From the NCBI RefSeq assembly GCF_003946655.1, contig NZ_RHOV01000003.1:1-64000 (forward strand): DNA of 64,000 nt, in the 5' to 3' direction. This document shows, in pieces, positions 20,901-28,928 of the stretch. This DNA comes from Lapidilactobacillus achengensis. Its GTDB lineage: Bacteria > Bacillota > Bacilli > Lactobacillales > Lactobacillaceae. The translations under genes and the position numbers were made by a program. How positions within the stretch are numbered: the first letter of the stretch is position 1; the number at the start of each line of letters is the position of its first letter. Below the pieces are notes generated by a model. That model saw nothing but the letters and a program-made list of their open reading frames with translations. It did no database searches and was not told the origin of the DNA.

Positions 20901-22412
20901 ATGAAGAAAACACGGGCACTGCTAGCCATTGGGTTAGCGGTCATCATGACATTAGGGTTGCGGGCTCAACCAACCCATGTCTTACAAGCAAGCTCGGCAG
21001 CAACAGTCACTGGGACAACACTTTATTATCCAGTGGCACAAGATAAGGCGGTTTCGGGTAGTTGGCTTACTTTGGACCAATTACCAGTGGGCAATCAACA
21101 AATTGTCTTGAACCCGCTGGATACGCTAACTGCTGCGCAACAAACCAGTTTCAAGCAACAGTTGCAAACATCTGGTCAAATCACCAAATGGGCGGCACAA
21201 GGGACGCAAGTTTATCAGGCCGTGACGCTAAAGCAATTATTAGGCGATTGGGCCACCGCTACTGAAATTCCAACGGCAACTGTCGTGACGGCTTTAGCGC
21301 AGGAACTGATCAAGACTGAAGTACAACCAACGACGCTGGCCGGCTTAGCTTTACCAGCTGGCACCAAATTGACCAGCACGCAAGCTCAAACGGTCAAACT
21401 GTTGCAAGCAGCTTTCACCAAGGCAGGCAAGACTTTGTTTGTGGGTCCTGCTGCCAATGCTGATACCACTAAAGAACTGACTCAGGCTACTGCCAGTGAT
21501 TTCCTGATCACTAAAACCGATCTGTTCACCGCCTATTGCCTCCAAACCGGACTTGGTGACAGCATGTTAGATACTGCTCAGGGTTGGGCAACGACCGCAG
21601 CCACTCGCTATTATTATCAACATTCTCAACAACTAGGGAGCAGCTGGTTAGCTACCAAACGGAAAGCAATCGATCAAGCCACGTCTCCTTTAGCCGTCAA
21701 CCAAGTTCTCCTGGGCGCCGCTGGTGTTGCCAGCACCGCCAGCCTGCCCGACTATGATCCCCTAGCCATAATGACGGCTGAACCGAAATTAGCGATGGCC
21801 GTTGAAGAGGCTTTAGGCGCGCTTGATTACGCCGATAAATTCGCCGTTGACCCTACAATGTCTGCTCAGGCCAAGGCTGAAGTTAAAACAGCGACACAGA
21901 AGCTGCAAAACCTGTTGGCCCAAAACCAAGCTAAACCTAACGAAGTCGACGCCGCACGTGAATCAGTCTGGACCTTGATGAACCGCCAATGTGGCTTGAT
22001 CACCTTGAAATATCAAGACACCAAAGGCAAAACGATCCACGCTGATTACACAACTCTACCAGCCTACGGACAGCCTTATACCGGTAATTTATTCAACATT
22101 CCTGGCTATGAATACCTGCGTTTCACCGGCCCGGAACCAGCAGGTAGCGGTTCCGCCAAAGATAAGACCACGATTTTGATCTATCAACGTTTAGGCAGTG
22201 CTGGCAATCAGTCAACCGGCAAGGAAACTACTTCCAGCAAGAAGGCTTCCTCAGCAAACGGGACCAAGACCGCCACTGGCAAACTACCACAGGCCGATGA
22301 ACATGAAAATCAGTCAATGGTGAAAACAATTATTCTCTCAGGGATCGTCCTGTTGGGAATCAGTCTGGGCCTGTTCTTCTTTGTAAAGAACAAACGCCAA
22401 GCCAACAAGTAA
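20901..22412 (+). CDS. Cell-surface protein with MucBP-like domain and LPQAD anchor
   Basis: 503-residue exported protein. A signal peptide occupies about 1-30 (MKKTRALLAIGLAVIMTLGL, then an Ala-Ser-rich cleavage region). Residues 35-370 are unrecognised, rich in Ala, Thr, Gln and Leu. A MucBP-like segment (about 370-440, GLITLKYQDTKGKTIHADYT) precedes a Ser/Thr/Lys-rich spacer. The C-terminus has LPQAD (462-466), a hydrophobic stretch and a KNKRQANK tail: a sorting signal in which the usual Thr of LPXTG is Ala. GGGAGG sits 6 nt before ATG 20901. A role in adhesion or wall interaction is inferred only from the domains. Confidence 0.85.
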   Translation: MKKTRALLAIGLAVIMTLGLRAQPTHVLQASSAATVTGTTLYYPVAQDKAVSGSWLTLDQLPVGNQQIVLNPLDTLTAAQQTSFKQQLQTSGQITKWAAQGTQVYQAVTLKQLLGDWATATEIPTATVVTALAQELIKTEVQPTTLAGLALPAGTKLTSTQAQTVKLLQAAFTKAGKTLFVGPAANADTTKELTQATASDFLITKTDLFTAYCLQTGLGDSMLDTAQGWATTAATRYYYQHSQQLGSSWLATKRKAIDQATSPLAVNQVLLGAAGVASTASLPDYDPLAIMTAEPKLAMAVEEALGALDYADKFAVDPTMSAQAKAEVKTATQKLQNLLAQNQAKPNEVDAARESVWTLMNRQCGLITLKYQDTKGKTIHADYTTLPAYGQPYTGNLFNIPGYEYLRFTGPEPAGSGSAKDKTTILIYQRLGSAGNQSTGKETTSSKKASSANGTKTATGKLPQADEHENQSMVKTIILSGIVLLGISLGLFFFVKNKRQANK

Positions 22413-22444
22413 GTTCAGGCAACAAATTGCAGTAATGATTTCAA

Positions 22445-22492
22445 AAAATAGGAGCCCCACGGTCGATTTTGACCGGTGGGGCTCCTATTTTT
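22445..22492 (+). terminator. Bidirectional terminator
   Basis: Stem AATAGGAGCCCCAC and GTGGGGCTCCTATT, with A-rich and T-rich flanks, between the convergent surface-protein gene and the gene at 22535-23461. Confidence 0.9.
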
Positions 22493-22534
22493 ATTCGGAA
22501 ATCAGACAATCATTTCCACGTCATTATTTGAAAA

Positions 22535-23461
22535 TCAACGGTTAACTGAACGTGCCATCCGGTTCAGGGTATGGCGTTGCCCACGAATCGCTTTACTCAT
22601 CGCGATGAAGTTCTCCACCGGCGCCACGCCCGAGTAACCCGCGTCACCTAAATGTTGAATGTCCACGCCACAAATCTTATTGCGGATCGCCAATTGTTCG
22701 ATCACACTGGTTGAGGCACTTTCTTGGCTAGTTCCGATCGTTGACATCACCAAGGCGCCAGCAGCGTGGGCTTGACGAACCACTTGCAACAATTCTGCGT
22801 CGGTGAACCCAGGTACCGTTCCCACCGCCGGAACTAAAATAATATCCGCGCCATTTTCAATCAAGGCACCAAGGACAGCCTCATCAATAATCGGCTCGTT
22901 AACGCCGCCACCATGCATTTTGCCGGCGATGATCAGCCCTGGGAAGTTGGCCTTGGCGACCTTGAGCGCCTTAATGATGGCCTCATTATCTACACCACTA
23001 CCAGGATTGCCCGTCAAACAAACAAAGTCGAATCCTAACGCCGCAGCTTTCTGGAAGGAAGCCGCCGTCGCTTGCCGACCTTGACTGACTTCGAATTGAT
23101 CCGACAGCATAGCCGCGTGAGGATTGACCGGTTCCAAGTTCAAGCCCACTGGCCGACCGATCAAATGTTTCAATTTATGAACCGATTCAGGATCAGGCTG
23201 GACATTGGCTAAGGAGTCCTCGCCTTCATTCAAGCCTAAAATAAAAGGCCGTTCCACGTCAAACAGATTCAATAGAATCAAATCCGCACCAAACGCGCTG
23301 GCAACCTCCGCATTGGTAATTGTTTCCGCCAGCGGTTGCGCCGTTACCACATCCTCGGATAACATGACCCGACCTTCACTGGCCTGGATGGCTGTTTTCA
23401 ATTCTGCCGCGGACATTGCTAAAACCTCTGATGATTGCGCACTGATCAAGCGTTCTACCAT
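22535..23461 (-). CDS. TIM-barrel protein of unknown function (DUF7916-like)
   Basis: 308 residues resembling lactobacillal proteins often labelled 'haloacid dehalogenase-like' or 'PEP phosphonomutase' in databases, but HAD motifs are absent. Visible patterns suit a TIM barrel: FGADLILLNLFD, GRPVGLNLEP, GFDFVCLTGNPGSGVDNEAI, IIAGKMHGGG, GADIILVPAVGTVPGFTDAEL and GVDIQHLGDAGYSG. Glycine-rich loops at strand ends suggest phosphate binding. Homologues are commonly found near sugar transport genes; here there are none. AAGGAG 8 nt before the ATG fixes the start. The family name is from memory and moderately sure; the reaction is unknown. Confidence 0.72.
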   Translation of the reverse strand: MVERLISAQSSEVLAMSAAELKTAIQASEGRVMLSEDVVTAQPLAETITNAEVASAFGADLILLNLFDVERPFILGLNEGEDSLANVQPDPESVHKLKHLIGRPVGLNLEPVNPHAAMLSDQFEVSQGRQATAASFQKAAALGFDFVCLTGNPGSGVDNEAIIKALKVAKANFPGLIIAGKMHGGGVNEPIIDEAVLGALIENGADIILVPAVGTVPGFTDAELLQVVRQAHAAGALVMSTIGTSQESASTSVIEQLAIRNKICGVDIQHLGDAGYSGVAPVENFIAMSKAIRGQRHTLNRMARSVNR

Positions 23462-23584
23462 TTTATCTGCTCCTTATCTCTACCAAAATATTTATTTCTC
23501 TTTTGGGACCATTACCATTGTAGCATTTGCCTTGCCCAGCGTCAGCCCCCCCTTTCGGCCTTGGTAGATTTTTGATGGCGCTTA

Positions 23585-23950
23585 TGATGAATGATGATGT
23601 CCGCAGCTTGCGCTGCGAAATTCGGGGTGAGCTCGCTGTGGGCGCTGTTTTGAGCCAATCCGCAAAGTACGCGGCTTGTCTCAAAATCAGGCCTTGTCCT
23701 AAGCGGCACAGCCGCCAAGGACAATTTCACGGCGATCTCACCCCGAATTTCTCCGCTCCAGCCGCTCAACGTTTTAACAGCCGTTTGAGCACTCACGCTA
23801 TTTGGCAAGCTATGGTCAATTGATGGGAAGCCACGCACTTGACGGCCGTGGTTAGTGGTCACTAGCCTTAAATTGGTGACACCAGTACAGTCTGTCTGAT
23901 GAACTGGGATAAGATCTTGATGAATTGGCTAAATCGACCGATTGCCAACC
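23585..23950 (+). repeat. Family B structured repeat, copy B2
   Basis: Starts near CCGCAGCTTGCGCTGCG and lacks the family A half seen in B1. The outer stem GAAATTCGGGGTGAG/CTCACCCCGAATTTC is conserved. The inner hairpin at 23694-23724 has arms TTGTCCT/AGGACAA where B1 has TTATTCT/AGAATAA, and the other hairpin has arms TTTTGAG/CTCAAAA. The 3' module (CCGCTCAACG, GTTTGAGC, GGCCGTGGTTAGTGGTCAC) follows. Similarity fades around 23950. Confidence 0.87.
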
Positions 23951-24078
23951 AGGAATTGATAAGGGCGCGGGAGAAATTGTTGCGAACACGTTTTGGGCGG
24001 GGAACGCAACGGGCTTCTGCTCAAGCTCATGAACAAAAACGATTTTTTTCAATCAGAGCCAAACAACCTGTCACCAAC

Positions 24079-24109
24079 AAAAAAAGCCTAGGGCAATTCC
24101 CCTAGACTG
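24079..24109 (-). terminator. Terminator after mazF
   Basis: Minus-strand stem AGTCTAGGGG and CCCTAGGCT followed by TTTTTTT, 45 bp past the mazF stop. Confidence 0.85.
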
Positions 24110-24153
24110 ATCAAACCGTAAATCGATCACAACACTATTCCGATACTATGTAG

Positions 24154-24513
24154 TTATTCCATTGGTGTCAACCCTAGACTGATCAACAGCGCTTGATCAA
24201 CTAACGCCATTCGCGCTGGTTCTAGGCGCGAAACTTGAGCCCGCAGGCGTTGTTTATCGATCGTTCGCACTTGTTCTAACAGCACGACTGAATCCCGCTC
24301 GACCCCATCAGGATCAGGAGTTAGCCCCACATGGGTTGGTAATCGGGGTTTACTGATTTTAGCGGTGATCGCGGCGATGATTACGGTGGGGCTGAAATGG
24401 TTACCGGTATCGTTTTGAATAATCAAGACCGGTCGCAAGCCGCCTTGTTCCGAACCGACGACCGGCGATAAATCAGCGAAGAAGATGTCTCCGCGTTTAA
24501 TTTCTTGTTCCAT
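24154..24513 (-). CDS. mazF: MazF/PemK-type endoribonuclease toxin
   Basis: 119-residue sequence-specific mRNA interferase (RGDIFFADLSPVVGSEQGG, RPVLIIQNDTGN, VIIAAIT, then VGLTPDPDGVERDSVVLLEQVRTIDKQRL) closely matching the NdoA/MazF of Bacilli. The ATG at 24513 is chosen; a TTG four codons upstream is possible and neither has a strong ribosome site. It lies downstream of acpS-alr, the conserved place of mazEF, but no mazE antitoxin frame is visible in the 362-bp alr-mazF gap, so this copy looks solitary. A terminator-like hairpin lies in that gap. Confidence 0.92.
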   Translation of the reverse strand: MEQEIKRGDIFFADLSPVVGSEQGGLRPVLIIQNDTGNHFSPTVIIAAITAKISKPRLPTHVGLTPDPDGVERDSVVLLEQVRTIDKQRLRAQVSRLEPARMALVDQALLISLGLTPME

Positions 24514-24533
24514 ACGCTCACTCAACTTTTCTA

Positions 24534-24587
24534 AAAACGATCCTGCCTAGCGCCAACACGCAAACACGCGCTGGTTCAGACAGGATC
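24534..24587 (-). terminator. Terminator-like hairpin ahead of mazF (possible attenuator)
   Basis: On the minus strand GATCCTGTC and GGCAGGATC enclose a second pair GCGC/GCGC and are followed by GTTTTT, ending about 20 nt before the mazF ATG. Either it ends the alr transcript or it attenuates read-through into mazF. The rest of the 362-bp alr-mazF gap contains no recognisable gene. Confidence 0.65.
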
Positions 24588-24875
24588 AGGTCTTCATGTT
24601 GTTACTATTGTAACACAGCTTGATTGCCGCGTGTTTATTATTGTTCGCGCTAACTGCATTCGCCGCCTCAGCTTCAAACTAAGTCGGCGAACTGGCTCAA
24701 TTAATTTCACAGTGACCACGGTGCTGCCACGCCGCTACGCCGGGTATCTTGTTGGCGGCTTGATCCGGGGAAAGTTCAACTGGTGTGATGATGCTACAAT
24801 CAGTACGCTCAAACCGCGAATCAGTAACGAATAAGCAACGAATCAACAACGAATCAACAACGAAGCAAATCACCA

Positions 24876-26012
24876 CTAATCGGGATCAAAAGGTAAATAA
24901 TGCCGCGGCAGGCGATTATCCAAACCACAAGCAATCTCATAATGAATTGTCTGTGCATAAGTGGCGACTTCTTGAATCGTGATTTCATCAGCGCCATCAC
25001 GGCCAATCAAGGTCACTTTACTACCAACTGGAAACTTCGCGGGCATTTTGACCATGATTTGATCCATACAGACCCGGCCAACAATCGGGCAACGTTGGCC
25101 TTCGATCAACACGGCCATTCCCGACATGCGGCGCAACCAGCCGTCTGCATAACCAATCGGGATGGTGCCCAACCATTCCGTTGCCGGTGCTGTGTAGGTG
25201 GCGCCATAGCCCACCGTATCGCCAGCATGGATTTCCTTGACGAAAACCAGTTCGCTATAAAGCGCCAAAGCTGGTTTTAGTGGATACGGCGCTGGGATCA
25301 CCGTTCCGGACGGATTTAGGCCATACAAAGCGATTCCGAAACGGATCATATTCATCGCCAATTCCGCGTGCCAAAGACTGGTCGCCGAATTCGCGCAATG
25401 AATGTAGCGCGGTTTTTCTGGCAAGACTGCAAGCATTTGTTTGAACTTCGCTTGTTGCTGCTGGAAGTGCGTCAAATCTGTTTGATCCGCCGTCGCGAAA
25501 TGGGTAAAGACCCCTTCGAAAACGAACGTCTCTGGGTGGTCCAAGACAAACGCCGCCGCCTTTTGGAGTTCGGCTGGTTCCGTGAAGCCAATCCGCCCCA
25601 TGCCGGTATCTGCCGCTAAATGAAGCGCTAATGGTGGCAAATTATTTTTACCTGCCAGTGTCTGCGCGGCAGCGGCCAGCCAGTCGCGGTCGGCGACAGT
25701 CAACGAAATATGTTGGCTGGCAGCAATCGCCGCGGTTGTGACACTTGTCACCCCTAACACCAAAATCGGTTCCACGATCTGGGCTTCGCGCAAGACCAAG
25801 GCTTCATCCAAGGTCGCCACACAAAAACCGCTGGCCCCAGCCGCGCGGCAAACACGAGCCACGGGAACGAGGCCATGACCGTAGGCATCTGCCTTGACCA
25901 CAGCGAAAAGCTGGCTTGATTGCGGTAATCGTTCCCGCTCATGATGGACATTGTCATAGATCGCCTGTTGGTCGATTTCTAAATAAGTTGGTCGTAAATA
26001 TGATGTTTGCAC
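24876..26012 (-). CDS. alr: Alanine racemase
   Basis: PLP enzyme interconverting L- and D-alanine for peptidoglycan and teichoic acid. The 378-residue length is normal. The PLP lysine lies in AVVKADAYGHG (Lys40) and the second catalytic residue in the GYGATYTAP segment; GRVCMDQIMV is also diagnostic. It starts 12 bp after acpS ends, so the pair forms an operon. D-Ala made here feeds the Ddl and MurF enzymes encoded a few kilobases upstream. Confidence 0.97.
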   Translation of the reverse strand: MQTSYLRPTYLEIDQQAIYDNVHHERERLPQSSQLFAVVKADAYGHGLVPVARVCRAAGASGFCVATLDEALVLREAQIVEPILVLGVTSVTTAAIAASQHISLTVADRDWLAAAAQTLAGKNNLPPLALHLAADTGMGRIGFTEPAELQKAAAFVLDHPETFVFEGVFTHFATADQTDLTHFQQQQAKFKQMLAVLPEKPRYIHCANSATSLWHAELAMNMIRFGIALYGLNPSGTVIPAPYPLKPALALYSELVFVKEIHAGDTVGYGATYTAPATEWLGTIPIGYADGWLRRMSGMAVLIEGQRCPIVGRVCMDQIMVKMPAKFPVGSKVTLIGRDGADEITIQEVATYAQTIHYEIACGLDNRLPRHYLPFDPD

Positions 26013-26024
26013 GGGAAATCCTCT

Positions 26025-26378
26025 CTATTCTTCTTCCAAAATTACTTCTGTCATCACTAAAGTCGCGGTATGGGAAATCGAGACCAGGGCCCGACCAGCA
26101 AAAGGATGCTGGCTGATCACGGGTTTGCCCATATTATCGTTGATAATTGTGACATCATGCAATTTGACTTGCCCCAAACCAGTTCCCATGGCCTTTGCGA
26201 AAGCCTCCTTGGCCGAAAAGCGCCCCGCCAAATATTCGCGTTGTCGTTGACCGCGCAATTCGTCAAACTGGGCAATTTCCGCCGCCGTCAAAACCTTGTC
26301 CACAAACTTCGGATTATGTTCCACTGCCGCCGCAATTCGCGCGATCTCTGTAATATCAACACCTAATCCTGCAATCAT
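26025..26378 (-). CDS. acpS: Holo-[acyl-carrier-protein] synthase
   Basis: Transfers 4'-phosphopantetheine from CoA to acyl carrier protein. The 117-residue protein has the GVDITEI metal motif at the N-terminus and the FSAKEAFAKAMGTG motif typical of the trimeric AcpS class. AAGGTGG lies 8 nt before ATG 26378; a longer open frame upstream lacks the family start. First gene of acpS-alr. Confidence 0.95.
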   Translation of the reverse strand: MIAGLGVDITEIARIAAAVEHNPKFVDKVLTAAEIAQFDELRGQRQREYLAGRFSAKEAFAKAMGTGLGQVKLHDVTIINDNMGKPVISQHPFAGRALVSISHTATLVMTEVILEEE

Positions 26379-26519
26379 CTCGATCGCCACCTTCACCGTT
26401 AGTCTAACCATCCCCGCCACAAAAAGCGAATGATTTGGCCCTGTTCCCGTACATAGCTGACGCTGTCCATTCAATGCTGGCAACGGTTGGTCATGTTCGG
26501 GCCGCTCAGCGCATCACGC

Positions 26520-26560
26520 TAGTTGCTGATCCGTCGGTTTTAACGACGCCTCAGCAACTA
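26520..26560 (-). promoter_or_regulatory. Hairpin in the acpS leader
   Basis: An inverted repeat pairs CTAGTTGCTGA with TCAGCAACTAG, plus inner CGTCG/CGACG, in the roughly 200-nt leader between the acpS promoter and its start codon. No T-run follows, so it is not an obvious terminator; its role is unknown. Confidence 0.5.
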
Positions 26561-26582
26561 GCCCGCAACTGATGCTTTTTTT

Positions 26583-26588
26583 ATTATA
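26583..26588 (-). promoter_or_regulatory. Extended -10 promoter for acpS-alr
   Basis: TGGTATAAT on the minus strand is an extended -10 without a good -35. It lies about 205 bp upstream of acpS and just after the cshA terminator. Confidence 0.65.
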
Positions 26589-26670
26589 CCATTGATTGTC
26601 GTTAATTTGATTCACTTGAGTCAAAACCAAGATGAGAATGATTCACGATGAGTTGCATTTTCTTCCAACA

Positions 26671-26710
26671 AAAAAACATGACCCAGTCACTTGACCGGAT
26701 CATGTTTTTT
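26671..26710 (-). terminator. Terminator after cshA
   Basis: Stem AAAAAACATGA and TCATGTTTTTT around a GC-containing top, 46 bp past the cshA stop; flanking runs allow either direction. Confidence 0.85.
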
Positions 26711-26755
26711 GAAACGTGCGCGCCAGTTTCAGCTAACGCGGACCTCTTGGCTTTA

Positions 26756-28303
26756 TTAGGCAGTTGGATTCTTCCGAATGGTGAAGTTACGTTTGCCACC
26801 ATTGTTGCCGCCTTGATGACGGCTGCCACCGTTACCGGAACCGGAGCGACGACCACGAGAGTCACCGCCGCGTTCCCCGCGCGAACGATCACGATCACCA
26901 TGGCTGCGATCGCCACGACGATTGTAACTTGAGCGGGAACCACCGCCCCGCTTGTTGCCATAATGAGGCTTGGAAACCTTCCGTGATGGCAATGGGCGTT
27001 CTGGCGCGATGTGCACTGGAACTTGGCTTGGATCCTTAACTTGGGACCGCAATAAAGCCGCCGCCAATTGTTCTGGTGTATATTTTTCGAGTAATTCTTG
27101 CGCTGGACCTGCAAAACGTTCCAAGTCGGCGTTGTCGATCAACTGATCGACTTCCGCATAAGCTGCGTGAAGTTGTCCCCGGAACGCCTCTTTAGCCGTT
27201 GCTGGCTTCAATGGCGTCATCCGGACCCGGGTCAAATCTTCGATCGCGTGCAGATAACCCATTTCGCTGCCAGCGACGAAAGTAACGGAAACGCCCGCCG
27301 CACCGGCACGACCTGTCCGTCCGATCCGATGGACGTAGCCATCAGGATCTTGTGGAATATCGTAGTTGTAAACATGAGTCACCCCGGAAATATCCAAGCC
27401 CCGGGCAGCCACATCGGTTGCAACTAAGAATTGTAATTCACCACTCTTGAACTCACGCAGAACACTCATCCGCTTCTGTTGGGTCAAATCGCCATGAATC
27501 CCTTCGGCTTTATAACCACGAGCCTGTAAGCCCTTGGTCAATTCGTCGACCCGGCGTTTGGTCCGGCCAAAGATCAAGGCCAGTTTTGGATTTTGAACAT
27601 CGAAGAGCCGCGTCATCATATCGAAACGCTCGAATTCTTTTGAACGGATGTAATATTGATCGATCAAATCAGCAGTCAATTCTTTTGACTTGATCTTAAT
27701 GATTTTCGGATCGTGCATAAAGCGTTCAGCGATGCCCATGATCTGTTTCGGCATGGTCGCTGAGAAAAGTAAAGTCTGATGTTGATTAGGCACATGGCTC
27801 AAAATGCTTTCAATGTCTTCCACGAAGCCCATATCCAACATTTCGTCAGCCTCGTCCAAAATGATGGTCTTGATGCCATCAAGTTTAACGGTGTGACGAT
27901 TGATGTGATCAAGCAAGCGGCCAGGTGTTCCCACTAAAATCTGCGGCTTTTTCTTCAAATTACGAATTTGCCGGCTGATATCGGAACCGCCATAAACAAC
28001 TTGCACCTTAACATGTTTGGCCGCACCTAAGCGTTGCATTTCTTCTTGGGTTTGGATTGCCAATTCCCGAGTTGGGGAAATGATCAAAGTTTGGATCTGC
28101 GGGTCATCCATGTCAACGTGTTGCAATGATGGCAAGCCGAACGCCGCTGTTTTACCGGTACCGGTTTGGGCCTGACCCAAAACATCATCACCAGCTAAGA
28201 CCAAGGGAATGGTTTCAGCTTGGATCGGTGTCGCTTCGGTAAAGCCAGCGCGTTCAACAGCCTCGAGTAAATCTGGTTCTAAATTAAGTTCTGAAAATTT
28301 CAA
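26756..28303 (-). CDS. cshA: DEAD-box RNA helicase CshA
   Basis: ATP-dependent RNA helicase of the CshA class, linked in Bacilli to RNA decay and cold adaptation. The 515-residue protein carries the Q motif (EATPIQAETIP), Walker A AQTGTGKTAA, DEADEML, SATMP, and the HRIGRTGRAG motif VI. The tail (about 430-515) is rich in Arg, Gly and Ser (RGERGGDSRGRRSG), expected to bind RNA. The start is TTG at 28303, set by AGGAGG 7 nt upstream and by the family N-terminus (LKFSELNLEP). It lies between murF and acpS as in many lactobacilli. Confidence 0.95.
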   Translation of the reverse strand: MKFSELNLEPDLLEAVERAGFTEATPIQAETIPLVLAGDDVLGQAQTGTGKTAAFGLPSLQHVDMDDPQIQTLIISPTRELAIQTQEEMQRLGAAKHVKVQVVYGGSDISRQIRNLKKKPQILVGTPGRLLDHINRHTVKLDGIKTIILDEADEMLDMGFVEDIESILSHVPNQHQTLLFSATMPKQIMGIAERFMHDPKIIKIKSKELTADLIDQYYIRSKEFERFDMMTRLFDVQNPKLALIFGRTKRRVDELTKGLQARGYKAEGIHGDLTQQKRMSVLREFKSGELQFLVATDVAARGLDISGVTHVYNYDIPQDPDGYVHRIGRTGRAGAAGVSVTFVAGSEMGYLHAIEDLTRVRMTPLKPATAKEAFRGQLHAAYAEVDQLIDNADLERFAGPAQELLEKYTPEQLAAALLRSQVKDPSQVPVHIAPERPLPSRKVSKPHYGNKRGGGSRSSYNRRGDRSHGDRDRSRGERGGDSRGRRSGSGNGGSRHQGGNNGGKRNFTIRKNPTA

Positions 28304-28481
28304 AAAATGTCCTCCTCTGGATTCGAAAAAAACAATCACATCACAGCAGGAGACATCCGTTCAACTTTCATAACTGTTTGTAATCACTTTTTTCAATCAC
28401 ACTGTTCTAATCAGTGTTCTACATATCTTACCATTTTCATTTGGAAACCACAAGGAAGTAAACCGCTTGTTTTCAGAAAAA

Positions 28482-28603
28482 AGAGTGTGAGCCAGCCCGT
28501 TTAGTGCTTGAGCATTAGCCTAGCCATTGTTTTGGAAGCGCGCCCTGCTTCCGGAACAATGGCGTAGCTAAGCGGAAAGCACTGGGTTGGCGAACACGTT
28601 TCA
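28482..28603 (+). repeat. Family A repeat, copy A2 (first of three in tandem)
   Basis: 122 bp, AGAGTG to ACACGTTTCA. Outer stem TAGTGCTT/AAAGCACTG, inner stem CCATTGTTTTGGAAGC/GCTTCCGGAACAATGG. It lies in the 625-bp gap between cshA and murF. Confidence 0.92.
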
Positions 28604-28608
28604 AAAAA

Positions 28609-28731
28609 AGAGTGTGAGCCAGCCCGGGTAGCTTCTTAGCATTAACCTAGTCAGGATTTTGGAGGCGCTTTCTTTCCTCCGAAATCCTGACTTAGTTAAG
28701 CGCAAGAAGCTGGGCTAGCGAACACGTTTCA
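28609..28731 (+). repeat. Family A repeat, copy A3 (second in tandem)
   Basis: 123 bp with the outer stem AGCTTCTT/AAGAAGCT and inner TCAGGATTTTGGAGG/CCTCCGAAATCCTGA. Its stems differ from those of the flanking copies but pair within the copy. It is separated from copy A2 by five adenines. Confidence 0.92.
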
Positions 28732-28735
28732 AAAA

Positions 28736-28857
28736 AGAGTGTGAGCCAGCCCGGGTAGTGCTTGAGCATTAGCCTAGCCATTGTTTTGGAAGCGCGCCCT
28801 GCTTCCGGAACAATTGCGTAGCTAAGCGGAAAGCACTGGGTTGGCGAACACGTTTCA
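28736..28857 (+). repeat. Family A repeat, copy A4 (third in tandem)
   Basis: 122 bp, nearly identical to the first copy of this cluster (one difference in the descending arm, ATTGCG for ATGGCG), indicating a recent duplication around the different middle copy. Confidence 0.92.
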
Positions 28858-28873
28858 AAACGCCAGAATAGTG

Positions 28874-28910
28874 AAAAAGGCAAGAAAGCGACCAACGCTT
28901 TCTTGCCTTT
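28874..28910 (-). terminator. Terminator after murF
   Basis: Stem AAAGGCAAGAAAGCG and CGCTTTCTTGCCTTT with a 5-nt loop and a minus-strand T tail, about 20 bp past the murF stop. Confidence 0.92.
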
Positions 28911-28928
28911 CCTGCAATGAAGTTGCGC

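Noticed and set aside
24514-24875. A possible MazE frame between alr and mazF
   Set aside because: The best minus-strand frame (about 70 codons) lacks a start with a ribosome site and shows no MazE or ribbon-helix-helix pattern.
28482-28857. CRISPR-like array of three repeats
   Set aside because: The repeats are long palindromes of about 122 bp separated by a few adenines, without unique spacers or cas genes.
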